A DNA stretch of 64,000 bases from an uncultured Bacilli bacterium (lineage in GTDB: Bacteria; Bacillota_I; Bacilli_A; RF39; UBA660). Position numbers and translations under genes: made by a program. Positions within the stretch are counted from its first letter, which is position 1; each line of letters starts with the position of its first letter. Below are positions 16,042-25,100 of this stretch, piece by piece. The notes below the pieces were generated by a model, which saw only the letters and a list, made by a program, of their open reading frames with translations, ran no database searches and was not told the origin of the DNA. The DNA is taken from positions 1-64,000 of the forward strand of contig CAKOIS010000003.1 of the NCBI GenBank assembly GCA_934087065.1, written 5' to 3'.

Positions 16042-17616
16042 ATGGAAAAAACATTTTATATAACAACACCGATATACTACCCAAGTGGTAAATTTCATAT
16101 CGGAACAGCTTATACAACAATTTTAGCTGATGCTTTAGCAAGATATCATAGACAAAAAGGTGAAGACGTGTACTTTTTAACTGGTCTTGATGAACACGGA
16201 GAAAAGATACAAAAGAAGAGCATAGAAGAGGGAATTACTCCTCAAGAGTATGTTGACAGAGTAGCAGAATATACAAAAAAATTATGGAAACTTTTAAATA
16301 TAACAAATACTGGATTTATTAGAACAACTGATAAAAGTCACATGGAAAGTGTAAGTAAGGCTTTTCTAAAACTTTATAATCAAGGAGATATTTATCTAGG
16401 AAAATATAAGGGAAAATATTGTGTTCCATGTGAGACGTTCTATACAGATAGTCAATTAGTAGATGGAATGTGCCCAAGTTGTGGTAGAGAAGTTAAAGAA
16501 GTTGAAGAAGAGACTTATTTCTTTAATATGAAGAAGTACGAAAGTAGATTAAAAGAATTTTATAAAGAAAATCCTGACTTTTTAGTACCTGTTACTAAGA
16601 AGAATGAGATAATGAATAGTTTTATTAATGTTGGTATAGAAGATTTATGTATTTCTAGAACTACTTTTGACTGGGGAATACCTGTACCTAATGACTCTAA
16701 ACACGTTATGTATGTATGGCTTGATGCATTACTTAATTATATTACTGCTTTAGGATACAATAGTGATAATGAAGAGTTATTTAAGAAGTATTGGCCTGCT
16801 AATGTACAGATAATTGGAAAAGATATATTAAGGTTTCACGCTATATACTGGCCTATATTTTTGATGGCTTTAGATTTACCGCTTCCAAAAAAACTTTTTG
16901 TTCATGATTTTATAATGATGAAAGATGGTAAGATGAGTAAGAGTAAGGGAAATACAATATATCCTGATGTACTTGCTGAATCCTATTCAGTAGATGCAGT
17001 AAGATATACTATATTAAGAAGCTTACCTTATGGGCAAGATGGAGAGTTTACACCTAGTTCATTTATACAAATATATAATACAGAACTTTGCAATGACTTA
17101 GGAAATCTTGTTAATAGAACAATTGCGATGATTAATAAATATTTTGATGGTGTTATTAGTAAGGGGACTAAACAAACAGAGTTTGACAAGTTATTAGATC
17201 ATTATATTAGAAATGAAATAATGATGTATGAAGTAGAAGTTAATAACATAAATATTCAAAATGCACTTAGTCACATAATGAACATAGTTTCAAGAACAAA
17301 TAAATATATAGATGAGACTATGCCTTGGGTTTTATTTAAAGAAGGCAAGACTGAAGAGTTAAAGAGTGTAATGTATAACTTGTACGAAAGTATTAGAAAA
17401 GTTGCTATACTACTTATGCCTTATATACCAGAAAGCGCTGAGAAAATATTTAATCAATTAAATGTTAGTGAAGAAGATAAGGCGTTTGACTCATTAACAT
17501 GTGATAAAGATTTAAGTGGTAATAAGGTTATAGAAAAAGGCATTCCTTTATTTGAAAGACTTAAGGAAGAAGAAGAGATAAGTAGACTTACAGAACTAAT
17601 GAAGACTAGTAATTAG
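16042..17616 (+). CDS. metG: Methionyl-tRNA synthetase
   Basis: A 524-residue class I synthetase: HIGH as FHIGTAY near residue 19, KMSKS as KMSKSKG near residue 297, and a four-cysteine zinc knuckle (CVPCETF ... MCPSCG, about 127-155). It charges methionine onto initiator and elongator tRNA-Met. The C-terminal EMAP-II-like tRNA-binding domain found in longer (about 650-residue) forms is absent, so this is the short form. The ATG at 16042 follows AAGGAAGTG; GTG at 16033 is inside that site. Confidence 0.95.
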   Translation: MEKTFYITTPIYYPSGKFHIGTAYTTILADALARYHRQKGEDVYFLTGLDEHGEKIQKKSIEEGITPQEYVDRVAEYTKKLWKLLNITNTGFIRTTDKSHMESVSKAFLKLYNQGDIYLGKYKGKYCVPCETFYTDSQLVDGMCPSCGREVKEVEEETYFFNMKKYESRLKEFYKENPDFLVPVTKKNEIMNSFINVGIEDLCISRTTFDWGIPVPNDSKHVMYVWLDALLNYITALGYNSDNEELFKKYWPANVQIIGKDILRFHAIYWPIFLMALDLPLPKKLFVHDFIMMKDGKMSKSKGNTIYPDVLAESYSVDAVRYTILRSLPYGQDGEFTPSSFIQIYNTELCNDLGNLVNRTIAMINKYFDGVISKGTKQTEFDKLLDHYIRNEIMMYEVEVNNINIQNALSHIMNIVSRTNKYIDETMPWVLFKEGKTEELKSVMYNLYESIRKVAILLMPYIPESAEKIFNQLNVSEEDKAFDSLTCDKDLSGNKVIEKGIPLFERLKEEEEISRLTELMKTSN

Positions 17617-17709
17617 TTCTTTTTATTTACAAACGTTTTACTTTACATGTGTAAATATACTTTTCTTTGATTATTAGATTTGATACAATAAATAGGGAGA
17701 GTGAATGAT

Positions 17710-18897
17710 ATGAAAAATGTAGGAACAATGAGTATAGGAGTAAGAACTGGAGTTATAAAAGAAGGAGATGACTTAGCAGAAATCACAGTAAACAGCGTGC
17801 TTAATGCGTGTGCTGAGTTAAATTTGCCTTTAGAAGATAAAGATATAATTGCTGTAACTGAGGCAGTTGTTTCGATTAGTATGGGTAACTATTGTACAGT
17901 TGATGATATTGTCAAAGATTTACAGTCTAAAGTTAAAACTAGACACTTAGGTATAGTTTATCCAATTTTAAGTAGAAATAGATTTGCTGTTTTACTTTCA
18001 GCTTTCGCACGTGCAATGGACAAGATAACTTTTGTGTTAAGCTATCCTTCAGATGAAGTAGGTAATGATATTTTAGATAAAGAAAAACTAAATAATTCTA
18101 AAATTCCTTTATCTAATTATGTTATGTCAGAAAGTGAGTACACTGAGTTGTTTGGAGACTTTAAGCATATTTTTACAGGTGTTAATATGGTAGACTTTTA
18201 TAGAGATATTTGTAAAAAAGAGAACTGTGAAGTAGAGTTTGTATTTTCAAATGACCCTGAGGTAGTAGTTAATTATACTAAAGATATTTTATGTGCAGAT
18301 ATTCATACGAGATTTTCTACAAAAGAAAAGATTTTAGCTAAAGAAAAAGTGAATGTTTTAACTTTAGCTGATATACTTAACAAAAGTGTTGATGGAAGTG
18401 GATATAATTCTAAATATGGACTTTTAGGTAGTAACAGGGCTACTGAAGAAAAGGTTAAGTTGTTTCCAGAAAATGGGAGTGTTTTCGTTAATAAAGTTAA
18501 ATCTATGTTTAAAGAAAAAACTAATAAAGATGTTGAAGTAATGATTTACGGAGATGGTGCATTTAAAGACCCGATTGGTAAGATATGGGAGCTAGCTGAC
18601 CCAGTTGTAAGTCCAGCTTATACTGAAGGTTTAGAAGGTTCTCCAAATGAGATTAAACTTAAATATTTATCTGATAATAAGTTTTCTAATTTAAGAGGGG
18701 ATGAGTTAAACGAAGCAATTAAAAATGAGATTAAAAGAAAAGAAAGTGAGTTAAAAGGGTCAATGGTAAGTCAAGGTACTACACCTAGAAGATACACTGA
18801 TTTAATAGGAAGTTTGTGTGATTTAACTAGTGGAAGTGGAGACAAAGGAACACCTGTAATATTAATTAAGAATTATTTTAAAAATTATAGTAATTAA
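17710..18897 (+). CDS. CofE-like (F420-0:glutamate ligase family) protein
   Basis: A 395-residue protein beginning MKNVGTMSIGVRTGVIKEGDDL and containing ITVNSVL, EDKDIIAVTEAVVSIS and the metal-binding MIYGDGAFKDPIGKIWELADP, which fit the F420-gamma-glutamyl ligase family. In archaea and actinobacteria CofE adds glutamates to coenzyme F420. No F420 pathway gene is near, and many Bacillota carry relatives of unknown role, so it may ligate glutamate to another acceptor. AGGGAGA at 17694-17700 supports the ATG at 17710 rather than GTG at 17701. A terminator follows. Confidence 0.75.
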   Translation: MKNVGTMSIGVRTGVIKEGDDLAEITVNSVLNACAELNLPLEDKDIIAVTEAVVSISMGNYCTVDDIVKDLQSKVKTRHLGIVYPILSRNRFAVLLSAFARAMDKITFVLSYPSDEVGNDILDKEKLNNSKIPLSNYVMSESEYTELFGDFKHIFTGVNMVDFYRDICKKENCEVEFVFSNDPEVVVNYTKDILCADIHTRFSTKEKILAKEKVNVLTLADILNKSVDGSGYNSKYGLLGSNRATEEKVKLFPENGSVFVNKVKSMFKEKTNKDVEVMIYGDGAFKDPIGKIWELADPVVSPAYTEGLEGSPNEIKLKYLSDNKFSNLRGDELNEAIKNEIKRKESELKGSMVSQGTTPRRYTDLIGSLCDLTSGSGDKGTPVILIKNYFKNYSN

Positions 18898-18901
18898 AAT
18901 A

Positions 18902-18927
18902 AGCCACACTAAATGTGTGACTTTTTT
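18902..18927 (+). terminator. Terminator of the CofE-like gene
   Basis: A GCCACAC/GTGTGAC stem (one mismatch) with a short loop is followed by six T residues. Confidence 0.8.
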
Positions 18928-18929
18928 AC

Positions 18930-18966
18930 TAAATCTAGGCAAATTATTAATTTTTGCCTAGATTTA
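18930..18966. repeat. 14-bp inverted repeat between convergent genes
   Basis: TAAATCTAGGCAAA (18930-18943) is exactly matched by TTTGCCTAGATTTA (18953-18966). No T-run follows on either side, so it may protect the 3' end of the minus-strand transcript rather than end it by itself. Confidence 0.65.
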
Positions 18967-18968
18967 AT

Positions 18969-20072
18969 TTACTCGTTTATTGTATCATAAATCAATTTGC
19001 ATATTTTTTCTGTGGAAGATACAGAAGATATCTTTTTAAGCTTGTTTCTATATGAGTTTATTATAAATGGATAGTTTAAACAAAGACTTATCTTCCTTTT
19101 AAGAGAAAGTGGTGTAGGTGCTTTCATGCCAAAGTGATTTTTTAAAATGTACTTCATATTAAAAACTTCGCTACTATTGGATGGTGGGGTTAAAATTAAT
19201 GGTTTACCCATCAAGATACACTCGTTTATAGTTGAACTACCTGGTTTTGATATTATAACATTACTTACGCTTATTAAGCTAGTTATGTCTTTAGTGTAAC
19301 CTAGAACTAATACATTCTTAATTTCATTTTTGTATATATATTCTTCACATTTAGATTTTAAAGTAGTATTTTTACTTGTTGCAATAATGTAGTAAACTGG
19401 TGAATCTTTTTTAATTATAGTCTTAAAATATTCAAAACCTCTTTCAATATCTATAAAGAATAAGTAAATAGGCTTATCATTTTTTAAACTATACTTTCTT
19501 AAAGTTGTTTCATAGTCATCGGTTGTCTTAGCTAAATTGCTAGGTAAGCCATATGAATATATATTACTACTGTCTACACTTTTTTTAATAAAATCGCTTT
19601 TTATAATTTCATTACTTACTACATATTTATCTATTTCTTTAGCGTTCATTATCCAACTAGTATGTGCTGTGTAATCTGTTACTATGCTAATAACTTTAGT
19701 GTTAGTTATTCTAAGTCTATTATAATATGTTACGATATAGCTTGCACAGTAGTGTGTAGTTAAAACTAAATCTGGGTTGTATGTACTAAAAATAGACCTT
19801 AATTCTTCACTATCAAAACATTTTATAGATTGTTTTTCATAACTAAGCGCTAATAGTTTATTATTAACTAATTTTAAAAACAGACCACTTAAAAGTTCTA
19901 GATTATTTTTGAAAAGAAAGTTACTAAACATATTTATCTTACTTCCATATTCGCTTAAATCTATTAAACTTACTATATATTTGTTTTTATCTAATTTATC
20001 ATAAATATTATATGCTACACTTTTAGAAGTATTTGAGTAGCTTACATAACTTATTAAAATTTTCTTTTTCAT
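18969..20072 (-). CDS. UgtP/MGDG synthase-like glycosyltransferase (family 28)
   Basis: A 367-residue GT-B enzyme. The N-terminal half has the acceptor-side VTDYTAHTSWI motif typical of diacylglycerol glycosyltransferases; the C-terminal half has SKPGSSTINECILMGKPLIL, the nucleotide-sugar site of the MurG/MGDG synthase group. It most likely transfers sugar from UDP-glucose or UDP-galactose to diacylglycerol at the inner face of the membrane. It is the second gene of a minus-strand pair, 44 bases after the DUF3419-like gene, which also suggests a lipid pathway. The ribosome site is AAGAGGT. Donor and acceptor are inferred. Confidence 0.75.
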   Translation of the reverse strand: MKKKILISYVSYSNTSKSVAYNIYDKLDKNKYIVSLIDLSEYGSKINMFSNFLFKNNLELLSGLFLKLVNNKLLALSYEKQSIKCFDSEELRSIFSTYNPDLVLTTHYCASYIVTYYNRLRITNTKVISIVTDYTAHTSWIMNAKEIDKYVVSNEIIKSDFIKKSVDSSNIYSYGLPSNLAKTTDDYETTLRKYSLKNDKPIYLFFIDIERGFEYFKTIIKKDSPVYYIIATSKNTTLKSKCEEYIYKNEIKNVLVLGYTKDITSLISVSNVIISKPGSSTINECILMGKPLILTPPSNSSEVFNMKYILKNHFGMKAPTPLSLKRKISLCLNYPFIINSYRNKLKKISSVSSTEKICKLIYDTINE

Positions 20073-20116
20073 ATAAAAACCTCTTAATTAATTATATATC
20101 AAAATTTGAAAAAATT

Positions 20117-21049
20117 CTATCTTTTATATATTAAAACTGCATCGGTATCTTTTTCATTTTTATATTCAAGTCCATTAACTCCAGTAAAATATTCAATTGA
20201 TATGGTATTATTTTCGAACATGAATTTTATGAAATCTATATCATGTATAATGTCCCAGTAAGGTCTAGTTTTAGTGTTTTTTGTAAAATCATATAGATAT
20301 GCCATGTATATTAAGCCATTTTTATTAAGATAATTTTGTAACTCATAGATGTTTTTTCTGAAACCTTTTACACTATCTGTATACATTTTTTCAATGAAAC
20401 TTGATATGTTTGATAAGAATATGTAGTCATATTTTTCTTTAGGTAGGTTACTAACATTTCTTATGTCACTCGTTACAAATAAAGGGTTACAATTTTCAAT
20501 ATTAGATTTAATTAAATTATAGTTTTCTATACTTCTTAAGTAGTTGTTTGATAAAGACACTACTTTTTCTTTGTATTCGTCCATAGTAAATAATTTTTTT
20601 CTTATTATCAAACCACAATTATCATATTCTTTATATAATGTATTCCAAAAAATGTATGAGTTTTCATTTAAATAATTTTTAATTTTGTTAAATGTTTCAT
20701 AGTTAAAAGATTTTTTATTTTTAAATAGTCCTTTGTTGTAAGTAAAGAAAGCTAAAAATTCGTCTATTTGAAGAGATAATAAGCCAGCAACTTTTAAGTC
20801 AAAGTAGTATTTTACAAATGGGTTAATATCAAGTAAAGTAATGTCTTTGCATCCTAGTAAAAATGTATTTAATATTTGGTCAGCACTTGAGCCAACTGTT
20901 AAGACTTTTTTATTTTTAAAGTCTAACTTATTCATGTAACCGTTTAAGTTTTCTGTAGTAAAAGGGTATATTAAGTTGTAACCCACATGAGTGAACTTAC
21001 TATAATTTATAACTCTTTTAGCTTTTTCAATATCTTCATAAACATCCAT
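20117..21049 (-). CDS. DUF3419/BtaA-like SAM-binding protein
   Basis: A 310-residue protein with the SAM-binding stretch KVLTVGSSADQILNTFLLGC followed by ITLLDINPFVKYYFDLKVAGL, the pattern of the DUF3419 family. That family includes BtaA, which transfers an aminocarboxypropyl group from SAM to diacylglycerol in betaine-lipid synthesis; most bacillar members have no tested function. CGGAGGC precedes the start, and an extended -10 (TGGTATTAT) lies about 25 bases upstream of it. It forms an operon with the glycolipid glycosyltransferase, making a membrane-lipid role plausible but unproven. Confidence 0.65.
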   Translation of the reverse strand: MDVYEDIEKAKRVINYSKFTHVGYNLIYPFTTENLNGYMNKLDFKNKKVLTVGSSADQILNTFLLGCKDITLLDINPFVKYYFDLKVAGLLSLQIDEFLAFFTYNKGLFKNKKSFNYETFNKIKNYLNENSYIFWNTLYKEYDNCGLIIRKKLFTMDEYKEKVVSLSNNYLRSIENYNLIKSNIENCNPLFVTSDIRNVSNLPKEKYDYIFLSNISSFIEKMYTDSVKGFRKNIYELQNYLNKNGLIYMAYLYDFTKNTKTRPYWDIIHDIDFIKFMFENNTISIEYFTGVNGLEYKNEKDTDAVLIYKR

Positions 21050-21120
21050 AACTGCCTCCGTTGTGTGTTAAATATAATACCACACTTTGAAGAAAAATGA
21101 TATAAATAATGTAAAAGTGA

Positions 21121-21643
21121 ATGATAATTATTAAAGATGTTTACATTATTACAGGCGCTGGGGGATTTTTGGGAAACAATATTGTTAGATTACTACAAAA
21201 TAAAAATGCTGATATAAGGTGTTTAGTTAGAAATAATAGTATAATTTTAAAAGATCTTAGGTGTCAAATATATAAAGGAGACGTTAAATATAAAGAAACT
21301 TTGAGTAAGCTTTTTGACGTGAAAAACTATAAAAACGTGTATGTAATTCATGCTGAAAGTGAAGTAAGATTAAAGCGTATATCTTGTCAAATAAGTATTA
21401 TTCTATAAAAGATTTGACTAACATATTTTATAAAATTAAAGGATATAAAAGTATAAATTTAGAAATAAACACGTCTTTAATTAAATGGTTACTTATATAC
21501 ATGAATGTGATTTGATAACTATACTTTCTTTAGAAACATTAAATACTAATAGTAATTTTAGTCATGAACTAGCTAGTAAAGAGTTAGATTATAATCCTAG
21601 AAAAATTGAAGAATATATTATAGACGTGATAAAAAGTATGTGA
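21121..21643 (+). pseudogene. Decayed NAD-dependent epimerase/dehydratase
   Basis: The start encodes an extended-SDR Rossmann fold (VYIITGAGGFLGNNIVRLL) with frame intact to 21408. After that, out-of-frame pieces recall the middle of the enzyme, and 21535-21643 encodes a typical SDR C-terminal end (FSHELASKELDYNPRKIEEY). About 150 central residues, including the YxxxK catalytic segment, are missing and the frame is broken several times. It is a clear remnant of a nucleotide-sugar or related epimerase. It lies between the lipid pair and the surface-protein region. Confidence 0.75.
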
Positions 21644-21749
21644 AAATTTAAGAAATGTACTTGAAAAAAGTGTCTTTTTTTGATAAGATTATTTACGTAA
21701 TAGAGAATAAAAAAATATTCAGACTATTAGAAAAATAAGGAGAATACAT

Positions 21750-21803
21750 ATGAAAAACGCATTTTTAGTACTTAAAAAACTACAAAATGGGGGGGGTATT
21801 TAA
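21750..21803 (+). CDS. Tiny ORF with internal G tract
   Basis: A 17-codon ORF (MKNAFLVLKKLQNGGGI) with a good ribosome site (AAGGAGA at 21737-21743). Eight consecutive G residues fall near its end. With one more G the frame would instead run to 33 codons and end at 21850, exactly at the start of the following terminator. This suggests either a switchable small peptide or the degraded head of a former gene. Confidence 0.35.
   Translation: MKNAFLVLKKLQNGGGI
21789..21796 (+). repeat. Eight-base G homopolymer inside the tiny ORF
   Basis: Eight G residues in very AT-rich DNA, in frame with the small ORF. Slippage by one base changes the length of the encoded peptide. Confidence 0.85.
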
Positions 21804-21844
21804 ATAAGCTAAATAACTCTAGTTTTCATGTGTCTAAATATATT

Positions 21845-21870
21845 GGATAGACTTAGTCTACCCATTTTTT
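21845..21870 (+). terminator. Terminator before the Xre regulator
   Basis: GGATAGAC/GTCTACCC (one mismatch) with a TTA loop, followed by A and six T residues. It separates the tiny ORF from the regulator gene. Confidence 0.7.
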
Positions 21871-21894
21871 GTCGTACAAGAAGGGAGTAACAAA

Positions 21895-22137
21895 ATGACA
21901 AATGAAGAATTAAAAAAACTTGTAGGTAGGAACGTAAGAAAGTATAGATTAATATATAATGCTTATAATAAAAACAAGTTAACACAAGCAGGGTTAGCCA
22001 AAGCAATTGGCGCGAAAACACCTCTTATAGGTGCCCTAGAGAGTGATAACAATAACATGGGAGTAAGTATATATAACTTATATATGATTAGCAAAGTACT
22101 AAATGTACCAATAGAAAAGTTTTTTGAGGAGGAATAA
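21895..22137 (+). CDS. Xre-family helix-turn-helix regulator
   Basis: An 80-residue protein that is almost only a Cro/C1-type DNA-binding domain: VGRNVRKYRLIYNAYNKNKLTQAGLAKAIG is the first helices and LTQAGLAKAIGAKTPLIGALES the helix-turn-helix. It ends two bases before the large surface-protein gene and probably controls the pair. AAGGGAG supports the start. It has no sensor or dimerisation domain beyond the helix bundle. Confidence 0.8.
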   Translation: MTNEELKKLVGRNVRKYRLIYNAYNKNKLTQAGLAKAIGAKTPLIGALESDNNNMGVSIYNLYMISKVLNVPIEKFFEEE

Positions 22138-22139
22138 TT

Positions 22140-25100
22140 ATGTTCAAAAATATTAGTAAATCAATAATTGTACTAGGAATAATTTTTACGTTAGTCCTAG
22201 GTCTTTCATATGGTACATTTATATATACGTCAGACTCATACCGAGCTACTGAAATGCTTGTTAGCAATTTGTCATACGGAATAGATATAACAGCAAGTGA
22301 TGCTACAGCAAATGGTAAGACTGTAAATGTCCCGTCAGGTAACACTTCAATAGCACTTTTAAAAGTAACAAGTTTAAACAAAATAGATACTAAGTATGGA
22401 GTAGACTATAAAATCACAAAAGGTACTGGTACAGTAAAATATGCGAGTAACACTGGCTGGTTACCAACAGGAAAGATAAGTGAAAACAATGTAGGAACAT
22501 ATGAAAAAGTAATAAAAGTAGTTATATCAGCAACTACAGATGTAACAGTAGACTTCACAGTAACAGGAGGTTTTCCAAACAACGAATTAACAGAAGTTGC
22601 AAGTGGATATACTAGAATAACAGAAAAAGCAGATAATGTAATAAGTTATAATGATACACTTACAAATGTAGTAAAAAAAGAAACAACAAATAATATCTAT
22701 GGTGGAGAAAGTACTAACAACTATGCACAGTATCCAATAAATGAAGATAATACAAAAAATATTTGGAGAATACTAGGAACTTACAATGGTATAGGAACAA
22801 AGATAGTATCAAACCAAGTAAGCACAACAACAAAAAGTACTCTATCAACTGATTTAACTTCATTTTATAACACTTTAGAAAAGCCTGATAATTATATTTT
22901 AGCAACAGATAAATTTGCTTGTACAAATACATCATGTACAAGTAGTAGTTATTCAAAAGTAGGATTAATATCAACAAGTGAGTATGAAATGTTAGGTGGA
23001 ATAAATTCATACTTAGCAAGTAGTGAAAGTTATTTTGCCTTAGATAATGGAACTATTAAAAATATAACATCAGGTGGAATAGAAGAAACGAGTACAACAA
23101 GTAGTTTAAGACCAGCAGTATATTTGCAAGATTATGTAACAGTAACAGGAAGTGGAACAGTAAGTGATCCATTTAAATTAAAGATGCCAGAATATGCAGT
23201 AGTGTTAAATGTAGTAAATGGAAGTGCAGCATTACCAAGTAAAATGATAACAAGGGGAGAAAATGCAACATATGAAATAACACCTAACACAGGATATAAG
23301 TTAGTTTTATCAAGTAATACTTGTAGTAATGGAACACTTTCAGGAAACATATTTACAATATCAAATGTAACATCAGCACAAAGTTGTACAATAACATTAA
23401 CACCTGAAAGTTATACACTAACATTAGATGCAAACGGCGGAAGTGTTAGTACAACAAGTAAAACTGTAACATATGATAGTACATACGGAGAGTTGCCAAC
23501 ACCAACAAGAACAGGATATACATTTAATGGATGGTACGGGCCAAATATTATGCCATATGGAGATTTTTCAAATACAAACACTAACATATGGAAACCAAAT
23601 CAAAATGTAACAGTGAGTCAAGGTAATGGATATTATCAAGTTATATATAATCAAACGGATAGTACACCAGGACTAATATGGGAAAGTACAGAGTCATTAA
23701 ATTTACTGGAACTAAATAAAACATATACACTAAGTATGAAAGTTAAAGGAATTAATACTAGTAGAATTCAATTATCTGTTTATAATTCTTTTACTAGTGC
23801 TTTCAATATATCACAAAGCGAATTTACAGTAGTACAAACAACATTTTCTTTAGCAAGTAAAGAAAGAATTTTCATATTATTATATGAAGCATTACCTACA
23901 TTAAACTCAGGTTTTCAAATAGAATGGTTAAAGATAGAAGAAGGAAATGTAGCAACACCATTTAAAGCAACATCAAGTACAAAAGTAACAACACCAAGTG
24001 ACCATAAATTAGTTGCTAATTGGACAGCAAATACATATTCAGTAACATTTAATCCTAATGGTGGAAGTGTAAGTACAACAACCAAAAATGTAACATACGG
24101 AAGTACTTATGGAGATTTACCAACACCAACAAGAACAGGTTATACATTTAATGGATGGTATAACAAAATATATAGTAATACTTTTAGTTTGAACAGTTTA
24201 AATGACGCATGGAATTATACAAGTGTTGTATCTTCTGGATTAAAACCTGGGGTAACATATTGGATTAATATAGATAAAGCTGAATTAACTAGTGGAACAG
24301 CTACTGAATTTACGACATTGTTATATGATTTTACATCTTCAAAAGATTTATATAGAATTGAAAATTCATTTGGAACAAATGTCAATTATGAAATTCCGGT
24401 GCCAAGCAATATAGATACTTCGCATGACATAAGAATATTAGTATATTCAGGTTATGCTGGAAATACAAACAATAATGCAACAAAATATACAAATTATTCA
24501 ATATACGGAACAAATAAAACAACAAATACAAAATATACTTCTACATCTGTAGTAGAAACACCTGCAAATCAAGAATTAATAGCAAGTTGGACACAAAATA
24601 CATATTCAGTAACTTTAAATGTTACAAATGGTACTGGTTCGTCTACAAAGACAGTAGCGTATGGAAATAGCGCAACATTTACAGGAATAAGTCCAAACAG
24701 TGGATACTCTTCAAGTAATCCTACAGTAAGTTGTACAGGTGGAACATTAAGTGGAACGACACTAACTGTTAAAAATGTAACAAGTGCAAGGACTTGTACT
24801 GTAACATTTAATAAAATGACTTTAAGTGATAAACTACTAGCAGATAAGTCAACAAGACCAGGAGCAAGAGCAAACTTTGGTGAAACTTTAACAACAGCCA
24901 ATACAAAAACATTATATACTTCTACTGAAGACAGTAAAACAGTATATTATTTTGCAGGAAATGCAACAGATAACTGGGTAAAGTTTGGAAAGAATGCAAG
25001 TAATCAAGACTTATACTGGAGAATAATAAGAACAAACTCAGATGGTAGTGTAAGACTTTTGTACCATGGCACAAGTACAACAGCAGAAAATGCTTATATA

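Noticed and set aside
21121..21408. Intact small epimerase
   Set aside because: The frame ends after about 95 residues, before the catalytic segment, and later parts of the enzyme are found out of frame downstream.
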